From HB2-32-21 sp003448675 (GTDB taxonomy: Bacteria; Pseudomonadota; Gammaproteobacteria; Pseudomonadales; Porticoccaceae), in contig JBFHDK010000003.1 of assembly GCA_041584755.1 (NCBI GenBank), positions 12,240 to 76,239 on the forward strand: DNA of 64,000 nt, read 5' to 3'. Positions 8,483-16,536 of this stretch are shown one piece after another. The translations under genes were made by a program, and so were the position numbers. The notes beneath the pieces were generated by a model. That model did no database searches. It was not told the origin of the DNA and saw only the letters and a list, made by a program, of their open reading frames with translations. The first letter of the stretch is position 1. Every line of letters starts with the position of its first letter.

Positions 8483-8707
8483 GTGCTTGTACCAGTGCCT
8501 GATAAGTTCGGGTTAGTGAGGTGGTTTCAGAAGACCATTTTACCTGCTTCCGGCCCCCGACGACTTAACAATGTGTCGAGGCAAGGTGGTTGACTATTGG
8601 TCCTTGGCCAACGCTACATCACTTCTCCCAGATCAAGTACAATGACTGCGCGGCGCGATCCACACGATCAATCCGAACCCGGTTCCACCTGTTTTTGAGA
8701 ATTGCTG

Positions 8708-11700
8708 ATGCTGATCCTGCGCGGCGCCCCGGCGTTATCCGCTTTCCGTAAGTCCAGAATACTCACCACTCTGCGGGCAGAAGCCCCCCATATCCACGAC
8801 ATTTACGCAGAATACGTGCACTTTGTCGACTTGGTCGCGAGCCTGTCCGAAGCCGATCATGGGACCCTGGAGGCCTTGCTACAGTACGGGCCTTCGGCGC
8901 TACCCTGTGATCCCACGGGACAGTCATTACTGGTCGTGCCTCGCCCCGGCACCCTCTCGCCCTGGTCCAGCAAGGCCACGGATATTATCCATAACGTCGG
9001 CCTGAGCGGCGTTAGACGTATTGAACGGGGAATCGTCTATTACCTGAGCAGCGACACCTCGCTTACTGAAAGTGAGCTTGTATTGGCAGCCGCCTGTCTC
9101 CATGACCGCATGGTGGAAACAGTGCTGGACAGTTACGAGCAGGCCGAGCGCTTATTTGCCACCTATGAGCCGAAACCCCTGAGTTTGGTGGATGTACTGA
9201 ACGGTGGCCGAAATGCTCTGGTGCTGGCCAATGTCGAGCTGGGTCTGGCCCTGGCTGAGGATGAGATCGACTATCTGCTGGACAATTTTGCCGCATTGCA
9301 ACGCAATCCCACCGATGTTGAGTTGATGATGTTCGCCCAGGCCAACTCCGAGCACTGCCGGCACAAAATTTTCAATGCTAGCTGGAGCATTGATGGGCGT
9401 GAACAGCCCCGTTCCCTGTTTGACATGATTAAAAACACCAAAGCCTGCAGTGGGGAAGGCATCCTGTCAGCCTATGCAGATAACGCGGCGGTGATAGAAG
9501 GGCACACCGGCGGGCGTTTTTTCCCCTCGCCCAGCGAGGGCGTCTATGGCTACGCCGAAGAACCGGTCCACCTGCTGATGAAAGTGGAAACCCATAACCA
9601 CCCAACGGCTATTGCGCCTTTTCCTGGGGCGGGGACTGGCTCCGGGGGTGAAATTCGTGATGAAGGCGCGGTGGGTCGGGGTTCCAAACCCAAGGCTGGC
9701 TTGACCGGATTCAGCGTCAGTCATTTGCGTATCCCCGATTACATCCAGCCCTGGGAGGATGACTACGGCAAGCCGGATCGTATCGTCTCGGCCCTGGATA
9801 TTATGCTGGAGGGCCCCATCGGCGGCGCGGCTTTCAATAACGAGTATGGCCGGCCCAACCTCTGCGGTTATTTCCGCAGTTTCGAGCTGGATTTTGATGG
9901 TCAGCGGCGTGGCTATCACAAGCCCATCATGATTGCCGGCGGTTACGGCAATATTCGCGCTGGGGACGTGGACAAGCCGGAATTCGAACCGGGCCATCAA
10001 CTGGTGGTGCTGGGCGGTCCGGCCATGCTGATTGGCCTGGGTGGTGGCGCGGCCTCGTCCATGGCCTCGGGCGCCAGCAGTGAAGATCTGGATTTTGCCT
10101 CCGTGCAGAGGCAGAACCCGGAAATTGAGCGCCGCTGTCAGGAAGTTATCGACGCCTGCTGGCAGCTGGGTGAGTACAACCCCATCGCTTTTATCCACGA
10201 TGTCGGCGCTGGTGGTCTGTCCAATGCTTTCCCCGAGCTGGTAAAGGATGGCGGCTGCGGCGGCGCCTTTGAATTGCGCAAGGTGCCCAATGCTGAGCCG
10301 GGTATGTCACCCCTGGAAATCTGGTGTAACGAGGCGCAGGAGCGTTATGTGTTGGCCGTTGCCCCGGAAAACCTGGCCCGCTTTGAGGCTATCTGCGATC
10401 GGGAGCGCTGTCCCTATGCGGTGGTGGGCGAATCGACCGATGAAAAACGTATCCGCCTTGGCGATAGTGATTTCGCCAACCAGCCGATCGACCTGCCCAT
10501 GTCCGTACTATTTGGCAAGCCGCCAAAAATGCATCGCGATGTCACCAGCAAGGCCGCCCGGGCCGATGAATTTTCCTTTGCTGGTGTCTCTCTTGAGCAG
10601 GCCGCGGAACAGGTGCTGCGTCACCCAACTGTCGCCAGCAAGAGTTTTCTAATCACTATTGGCGATCGCTCTATTACCGGCATGGTGGCCAGGGACCAGA
10701 TGGTCGGCCCCTGGCAGGTGCCGGTTGCCGATTATGGAATGACCACTACCACCTACGATAGTTACACCGGTGAAGTTATGGCCATGGGCGAGCGCACGCC
10801 GCTGGCTTTGGTCGACGGCCCTGCCTCCGGGCGTATGGCAATTGGCGAGGCCATTACCAACATCGCTGGCGCCGGGGTCGAGGAGCTTGGCGATATCAAG
10901 CTGTCCGCCAACTGGATGTGCGCGGCCGGTCATGCGGGTGAGGACGAGAAGCTCTATCGTACTGTCGAAGCCGTGGGCATGGATCTGTGCCCCGAACTGG
11001 GTATCGCCATTCCGGTGGGCAAGGATTCCATGTCCATGCGCACCCAGTGGCGACAGGACCGTCACGACAAAGCCGTCACCGCGCCCCTTTCACTGGTGAT
11101 TTCCGCCTTTGCGCCAGTGCCGGATGTGCGCTGGGCGTTGACACCTCAGTTGCGAACCGATGGCGATTTTATAAAAAACAGCCAGCTGATTCTGGTGGAT
11201 CTGGGTAGGGGCAAGGATCGTCTCGGTGGTTCGGTGCTGGCGCAGACTTATCAGCAATTTGGCGGGGCGGTGCCGGATCTGGACCAACCGTCCCTGCTGA
11301 AAGGCTTTTTTGATGCCCTGAAAGATTGCATTGCCAATGCCTGGGTATTGGCCTATCACGACCGATCCGATGGTGGCTTGTTCACCACACTGGCGGAAAT
11401 GAGCTTTGCCGGACGGGTGGGTCTCGATATTACTGTGTCTGAAAGTTCCGGTGATGACGGCGCGCTAATTGCTCGATTGTTCAGTGAAGAGCTGGGCGCC
11501 GTACTGCAAGTGGCGGATGAGCACGTCGAATCCGTGTTGGCTACGTTTGCCGACCATGAACTGGAAGCTTGCCTGTCTGGCATCGGCCGACTTAACCACC
11601 GGGATAGTGTGCAAATTACGCGTGGCGATACGGTGGTCTTTGAGCAACCCCGCGCCCGTATGCAGCAGACCTGGGCCGAGACCAGTTACCGGATGCAGGC

Positions 11701-12601
11701 ATTGCGGGATAATCCCGATTGCGCCCGGCAGGAGTACGAGAGTATTGCCGAGGATGATCCGGGTCTCAACGCCAGACTGACTTTTGATGTTAGCGAGGAT
11801 GTCGCCGCGGCTTTTATCAATACCGGTGTGCGTCCCCGCCTGGCGGTGTTACGAGAGCAGGGCGTGAACGGGCAGATGGAAATGGCGGCGGCTTTTGATC
11901 GGGCTGGTTTTGCCGCTGTCGATGTGCATATGAGCGATCTGGTAGCAGGCCGGACTGATTTGTCAGGCTTCCAGGGTCTGGTGGCATGCGGCGGATTTTC
12001 CTATGGCGATGTGCTTGGCGCCGGGGAGGGTTGGGCCAAGACTATCCTTTACAATGCTGGACTAAAGGATATGTTCAGCGCCTATTTTGAGCGTCCGGAC
12101 ACCTTTACCCTGGGCGTATGCAACGGCTGCCAGATGCTCTCCAGTCTGAAAACACTGATTCCCGGCGCCGAGGCCTGGCCCCGTTTTGTGCGTAATACTT
12201 CCGAGCAGTTCGAGGCGCGGGTGGCCTTGATTAAAATCGAATCGTCCCCATCCGTGTTACTGGAAGGCATGGCGGGCTCATACTTACCCATTGCCGTTGC
12301 CCACGGCGAAGGGCGGGCGGAGTTTTCCGCTTCCATTGATGCTCGGGGCGAGGGAAGTGCTTTAGTGGCGCTGCGATACACAGATAATCAGCACCAGGTG
12401 ACCGAAGTTTATCCTGCCAACCCCAATGGCTCGCCCAAGGGGCTGGCCGGGGTGACCAGCGATGATGGGCGGGTAACGATTATGATGCCCCATCCGGAGC
12501 GGGTGTACCGTACAGTGAGCAACTCCTGGTATCCGCGGGACTGGGGTGAAGATGGGGGTTGGATGCGCTTATTTAGAAATGCAAGGGTATATTGCCAATG
12601 A
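8708..12601 (+). CDS. purL: Phosphoribosylformylglycinamidine synthase PurL
   Basis: Large single-chain FGAM synthase of 1297 aa, the gammaproteobacterial form, catalysing the ATP- and glutamine-dependent fourth step of purine synthesis. The N-terminal PurS-like part starts MLILRGAPALSAFR. The ATPase region contains ETHNHPTAIAPFPGAGTG and FIHDVGAGGLSNA. The C-terminal class I glutaminase has its nucleophile in GVCNGCQML (Cys at about 1138) and the HPER motif near the end. The ATG at 8708 is chosen over the TTG at 8702 because it matches family N-termini. The stop codon overlaps the ATG of cnoX (ATGA), so the two are translationally coupled. Confidence 0.97.
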   Translation: MLILRGAPALSAFRKSRILTTLRAEAPHIHDIYAEYVHFVDLVASLSEADHGTLEALLQYGPSALPCDPTGQSLLVVPRPGTLSPWSSKATDIIHNVGLSGVRRIERGIVYYLSSDTSLTESELVLAAACLHDRMVETVLDSYEQAERLFATYEPKPLSLVDVLNGGRNALVLANVELGLALAEDEIDYLLDNFAALQRNPTDVELMMFAQANSEHCRHKIFNASWSIDGREQPRSLFDMIKNTKACSGEGILSAYADNAAVIEGHTGGRFFPSPSEGVYGYAEEPVHLLMKVETHNHPTAIAPFPGAGTGSGGEIRDEGAVGRGSKPKAGLTGFSVSHLRIPDYIQPWEDDYGKPDRIVSALDIMLEGPIGGAAFNNEYGRPNLCGYFRSFELDFDGQRRGYHKPIMIAGGYGNIRAGDVDKPEFEPGHQLVVLGGPAMLIGLGGGAASSMASGASSEDLDFASVQRQNPEIERRCQEVIDACWQLGEYNPIAFIHDVGAGGLSNAFPELVKDGGCGGAFELRKVPNAEPGMSPLEIWCNEAQERYVLAVAPENLARFEAICDRERCPYAVVGESTDEKRIRLGDSDFANQPIDLPMSVLFGKPPKMHRDVTSKAARADEFSFAGVSLEQAAEQVLRHPTVASKSFLITIGDRSITGMVARDQMVGPWQVPVADYGMTTTTYDSYTGEVMAMGERTPLALVDGPASGRMAIGEAITNIAGAGVEELGDIKLSANWMCAAGHAGEDEKLYRTVEAVGMDLCPELGIAIPVGKDSMSMRTQWRQDRHDKAVTAPLSLVISAFAPVPDVRWALTPQLRTDGDFIKNSQLILVDLGRGKDRLGGSVLAQTYQQFGGAVPDLDQPSLLKGFFDALKDCIANAWVLAYHDRSDGGLFTTLAEMSFAGRVGLDITVSESSGDDGALIARLFSEELGAVLQVADEHVESVLATFADHELEACLSGIGRLNHRDSVQITRGDTVVFEQPRARMQQTWAETSYRMQALRDNPDCARQEYESIAEDDPGLNARLTFDVSEDVAAAFINTGVRPRLAVLREQGVNGQMEMAAAFDRAGFAAVDVHMSDLVAGRTDLSGFQGLVACGGFSYGDVLGAGEGWAKTILYNAGLKDMFSAYFERPDTFTLGVCNGCQMLSSLKTLIPGAEAWPRFVRNTSEQFEARVALIKIESSPSVLLEGMAGSYLPIAVAHGEGRAEFSASIDARGEGSALVALRYTDNQHQVTEVYPANPNGSPKGLAGVTSDDGRVTIMMPHPERVYRTVSNSWYPRDWGEDGGWMRLFRNARVYCQ

Positions 12602-13452
12602 GTGAACTTATTGTAGAAATTAATGAACAAAACGCGCAGCAGGTTTTGATTGAAGAATCCGCTAAGCGTCTGGTAGTGGTCGATTTTTGGGCCGACTGGT
12701 GCGCGCCTTGCAAAGCTCTGATGCCGATTCTGGAAAAGCTGGCCAATGAGTATCAGGGACAGTTTTTGTTGGCCAAAATCAATGCCGATGAACAACAGCA
12801 GATCGCCGGCCAGTTCGGCATTCGTAGCCTGCCTACTGTGATATTTATGAAAGACGGGCAGCCCATTGATGCTTTTCAGGGGGCGCTGCCGGAGACGGAA
12901 ATTCGCGCCAAACTGGAACAACATCTACCCAGCCCCTGGGATGCCTTGCTCGCTGAGGTGCAACAGAAACTGGCCGCCGGTGAGTTTGAAAGCGCCCTGG
13001 AAGATCTGCGTCCGGCTTACGAAGGCTCCGAGCGGCGCTACGATGTCGCCATGTCACTGGCTTATACCCTGATGCAGTTGAACCGTTGTGATGAATCACA
13101 ATCGATACTCGACGCCATTCCCCTGGCGGATCGCACCCCGGAGTACGAGCAGATGCTGGCGCAGCTGGAACTCAAACGGGAGGCCAGTAAAACCCCGGAA
13201 ATCCAGGCACTTGAAGATCAGCTCAATCAGGATCCGGACAATCTCGAACTGGCCTACGAGCTGGCGGTGCAATTCAGCCAGAGTAATCATTTCAAGGAAT
13301 CCCTGGCGCTGCTGTTTGACATCCTGAAACAGGACAGGGAGTTTCGCGATGGCGGCGCCCGCAAAGCCTTTCTCGATGTGCTGGCGGCGCTGGGTAAAGG
13401 TGATCCCCTGGCAGTCGAATATCAGCGTAAGTTCTTTAATCTACTCTATTAA
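12598..13452 (+). CDS. cnoX: Thioredoxin-TPR protein CnoX/YbbN
   Basis: The 284-residue protein has an N-terminal thioredoxin domain (residues 1 to about 110) with a complete redox-active WCAPCK site, followed by a helical TPR-like C-terminal half. CnoX (YbbN) is a holdase chaperone that hands damaged proteins to GroEL; in E. coli one active-site Cys is lost, whereas here both are kept, so reductase activity is possible. Its start overlaps the purL stop (ATGA), favouring 12598 over the ATG six bases upstream. Proximity to clpB groups two protein-quality-control genes, though the NIF3-like gene and a heat-shock-type promoter separate them. Confidence 0.9.
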   Translation: MSELIVEINEQNAQQVLIEESAKRLVVVDFWADWCAPCKALMPILEKLANEYQGQFLLAKINADEQQQIAGQFGIRSLPTVIFMKDGQPIDAFQGALPETEIRAKLEQHLPSPWDALLAEVQQKLAAGEFESALEDLRPAYEGSERRYDVAMSLAYTLMQLNRCDESQSILDAIPLADRTPEYEQMLAQLELKREASKTPEIQALEDQLNQDPDNLELAYELAVQFSQSNHFKESLALLFDILKQDREFRDGGARKAFLDVLAALGKGDPLAVEYQRKFFNLLY

Positions 13453-13455
13453 GTT

Positions 13456-13767
13456 TTGTATAAACTCTGTTTTTACGTCCCGGAAAGTCATCTTGAGGCA
13501 GTAAAGCTGGCGTTGTTCGATGCCGGTGCGGGACGCCAGGGGGATTATGATCAATGCTGCTGGCAGAACCTGGGCGAAGGGCAGTTTCGCCCTCTGGCTG
13601 GTAGCAAACCTTATTTGGGGCAGGCGCACCGGCTAAGTCGCGTTCCGGAATACAAAGTTGAAATGTTGTGCGAGGAAAAAATAATAGAAAAGGTCCTCGC
13701 TGCGCTTAGAAAAAGCCATCCCTACGAAGAGCCAGCCTACGATGTTATAAGGCTAGAAAGTATCTGA
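13456..13767 (+). CDS. NIF3/YqfO-type small domain protein (103 aa)
   Basis: A 103-residue protein corresponding to the small YqfO/CutA-like insert domain of NIF3-family proteins, found as a stand-alone gene in many gammaproteobacteria. The opening YKLCFYVPESHLEAVKLALF and the closing KSHPYEEPAYDVIRL (the HPYEEPA signature) are clear. It starts with TTG three bases after the cnoX stop and is probably in the same transcript. A metal-binding or regulatory role is often suggested for the family but is not established. Confidence 0.85.
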   Translation: MYKLCFYVPESHLEAVKLALFDAGAGRQGDYDQCCWQNLGEGQFRPLAGSKPYLGQAHRLSRVPEYKVEMLCEEKIIEKVLAALRKSHPYEEPAYDVIRLESI

Positions 13768-13868
13768 TTCCGGGCACCAGTTGTTCGGTGGCCTTGTCTC
13801 TGACCTATTTTCAACCTTCTGTCATACATTTTAATTTATTTGATATAGAACAAAACTTCGCTTATGTG

Positions 13869-13897
13869 ATTGGAAAATTGCGTTTTTGTCCCCATTG
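13869..13897 (+). promoter_or_regulatory. Sigma-32 type heat-shock promoter of clpB
   Basis: The sequence has a -35-like element TTGGAAA (13870-13876), a 13-nt spacer and a -10-like CCCCATTG (13890-13897). It fits the heat-shock consensus (CTTGAAA, 11-15 nt, CCCCATNT) well and lies about 37 bp before the clpB ATG. Confidence 0.75.
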
Positions 13898-13933
13898 AGT
13901 AGTTCATGGTGTGTCTATTAACGTGAGGCCTCG

Positions 13934-16525
13934 ATGCGACAGGAACGCTTAACTAATCAATTACAAAACAACCTGGCTGACGCCCAATCCCTGGCTGTTG
14001 GTCGTGATCATACGGCGATTGAGCCAGTTCACCTGATGGTGGCGATGTTGCAACAACAGGGCGGCAGCGTGGGGCCTATGTTGCGTCAGGCGGGCTTTGA
14101 TCTTGCCGGTTTGCAACAAAACCTTGATCAAAAGCTCGTCGCGTTAGCGACACTAACGACGGCAACCGGGGATATCAATATTTCCCAGGCCTTGGGCCGA
14201 TTACTCAATCTGGCGGATAAAAAAGCCCAGCAGCAGGGTGACCAGTTTATATCCAGTGAAACGGTACTGCTGGCGGCCTTTGAAAACAACGATGATCTGG
14301 CTGCGATACTGAATAAAGCTGGCAATAAGCAGGCCCTGGAACAAGTAGTGGCCCAGGTGCGCGGGGGCGAATCGGTGGACAATCCCGATGCCGAGGAAAA
14401 CCGTCAGGCCCTGGATAAGTACACCATTGATCTCACCGAGCGGGCCGAGCAGGGCAAGCTGGACCCGGTTATCGGCCGCGATGATGAAATCCGCCGGACC
14501 GTGCAGGTACTACAGCGCCGCACCAAAAATAACCCGGTGTTGATCGGCGAGCCCGGTGTCGGCAAGACCGCCATCGTCGAAGGTCTGGCACAGCGCATTA
14601 TCAATGGCGAGGTGCCTGAAAGCCTCAAGGATAAACGAGTCTTGTCCCTGGATATGGGCAGTCTCCTGGCCGGCGCCAAATTTCGCGGTGAATTTGAAGA
14701 GCGTCTGAAGGCAGTGCTGAACGAGCTGGCCAAGCAAGAGGGGCGAATTATCCTGTTTATTGATGAACTCCATACCATGGTCGGCGCCGGTAAGGCCGAG
14801 GGAGCCATGGATGCGGGCAATATGCTCAAGCCTGCTTTAGCTCGCGGCGAGCTGCACTGCGTGGGCGCCACCACGCTGGATGAATACCGCCAGTATATTG
14901 AGAAGGATGCCGCTCTGGAGCGGCGCTTCCAGAAGGTGCTGGTGGACGAACCCAATGAAGAAGACACCATCGCTATTTTGCGTGGCCTGAAAGAGCGCTA
15001 CGAAGTCCACCACGGTGTGGACATTACTGACTCGGCCATTATCGCCGCGACCAAACTGTCCCAGCGCTATATCACTGACCGCCAGTTGCCGGATAAGGCC
15101 ATCGATTTGATTGATGAGTCCGCCAGCCGTATTCGCATGGAAATTGATTCGAAGCCGGAATCGATGGATAAACTGGAGCGTCGTTTGATCCAGCTAAAAA
15201 TCGAGCGGGAGGCGGTAAAAAAAGACAAGGATGCGGATGAAGCTTCGCGCAAACGCCTGGCAAAGTTAGAGCAGGATATAGATGAGATAGAGCGTCAGTA
15301 TGCGGATCTGGAAGAGGTCTGGAAGGCGGAAAAAATTGCTTTGAAAGGTTCGGCCCAGGTTAAAAGCGACCTGGAACAGGCACGTATGGACCTGGAAGCC
15401 GCCCGTCGGGCCGGCGATCTCGAACGAATGTCTGAATTGCAGTACGGCGTAATTCCTGGTCTGGAAGGCCAACTGGCCTCCGCCAGTGAAGCGGAGAGTG
15501 GTGCCGAGCCCAAAGCAAAGCAACTGCTGCGCAACAACGTGACAGAGGAAGAAATCGCCGAGGTAGTGTCAAAGTGGACGGGTATTCCCGTCTCAAAAAT
15601 GCTCGAAGGCGAGCGCGATAAATTATTGCGTATGGAAGAAGCCTTGCACGAGCGGGTGATCGGTCAGGACGAGGCTGTGGTGGCCGTGGCCAACGCGGTA
15701 AGGCGGTCCCGGGCCGGACTGTCCGATCCGGGCAAACCCAATGGCTCTTTCCTGTTTCTCGGTCCCACCGGCGTGGGTAAGACCGAACTTTGTAAATCCC
15801 TGGCCAATTTCCTGTTCGACAGCGACGACGCCATGGTGCGCATCGATATGTCGGAGTTCATGGAAAAACATTCCGTGGCGCGCCTGGTTGGCGCGCCTCC
15901 GGGTTATGTTGGCTACGAGGAGGGCGGTTACCTGACCGAGGCGGTGCGCCGCCGTCCCTATTCCGTATTGTTGCTGGATGAAGTGGAAAAGGCCCACCCC
16001 GATGTTTTTAATATCCTGCTGCAGGTGCTGGATGATGGTCGGCTTACGGACGGACAGGGGCGCACCGTGGATTTTCGTAATACGGTGGTGGTGATGACCT
16101 CGAATCTGGGTTCGGACATCATCCAGAGTTTGGCTGGTGCAGAAAACTATGAGGCCATGAAGCGTGCGGTGATGGAAGTTGTGGGTACCCATTTCCGACC
16201 GGAATTTATTAACCGGGTGGATGAGGTGGTGGTATTCCATCCCCTGCTTAAGGAACAGATATCTGGTATTGCGCGGATTCAGCTTGAGCTTTTGAAAAAT
16301 CGTTTGGCGGAGCGCGAACTTGGTTTCGAGGTGGATGAGGCCGCCCTGGGACTCATTTGCGATGCGGGTTATGACCCGGTGTACGGGGCGCGACCACTCA
16401 AACGCGCGATCCAGAATCTGTTGGAAAATCCGCTGGCTCAGGCGGTGTTGGCGGGCGAATTCAGTCCTGGAGAAGCCATTAAGGTCAGCCGTGAGGGCGA
16501 TAAACTCGCTTTTACGGCTGGTTGA
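13934..16525 (+). CDS. clpB: ATP-dependent disaggregase ClpB
   Basis: ClpB (863 aa) is the cytoplasmic Hsp100 that resolves protein aggregates with DnaK. In order: the N-terminal double Clp-N domain; NBD1 with Walker A GEPGVGKT (about 205-212) and LFIDELHTMVGAG; a coiled-coil middle domain (roughly 410-530, rich in E/K/L); and NBD2 with Walker A GPTGVGKT (about 610-617) and LLDEVEKAHPDVF. Length matches the family. A sigma-32-type promoter lies immediately upstream. The gene converges on the DUF349 gene with only 11 bp between stop codons. Confidence 0.97.
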   Translation: MRQERLTNQLQNNLADAQSLAVGRDHTAIEPVHLMVAMLQQQGGSVGPMLRQAGFDLAGLQQNLDQKLVALATLTTATGDINISQALGRLLNLADKKAQQQGDQFISSETVLLAAFENNDDLAAILNKAGNKQALEQVVAQVRGGESVDNPDAEENRQALDKYTIDLTERAEQGKLDPVIGRDDEIRRTVQVLQRRTKNNPVLIGEPGVGKTAIVEGLAQRIINGEVPESLKDKRVLSLDMGSLLAGAKFRGEFEERLKAVLNELAKQEGRIILFIDELHTMVGAGKAEGAMDAGNMLKPALARGELHCVGATTLDEYRQYIEKDAALERRFQKVLVDEPNEEDTIAILRGLKERYEVHHGVDITDSAIIAATKLSQRYITDRQLPDKAIDLIDESASRIRMEIDSKPESMDKLERRLIQLKIEREAVKKDKDADEASRKRLAKLEQDIDEIERQYADLEEVWKAEKIALKGSAQVKSDLEQARMDLEAARRAGDLERMSELQYGVIPGLEGQLASASEAESGAEPKAKQLLRNNVTEEEIAEVVSKWTGIPVSKMLEGERDKLLRMEEALHERVIGQDEAVVAVANAVRRSRAGLSDPGKPNGSFLFLGPTGVGKTELCKSLANFLFDSDDAMVRIDMSEFMEKHSVARLVGAPPGYVGYEEGGYLTEAVRRRPYSVLLLDEVEKAHPDVFNILLQVLDDGRLTDGQGRTVDFRNTVVVMTSNLGSDIIQSLAGAENYEAMKRAVMEVVGTHFRPEFINRVDEVVVFHPLLKEQISGIARIQLELLKNRLAERELGFEVDEAALGLICDAGYDPVYGARPLKRAIQNLLENPLAQAVLAGEFSPGEAIKVSREGDKLAFTAG

Positions 16526-16536
16526 GCGGCGCTTGG

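Noticed and set aside
9467..10198. Minus-strand open frame (243 codons) inside purL
   Set aside because: Lies wholly opposite conserved PurL motifs; no independent coding signs.
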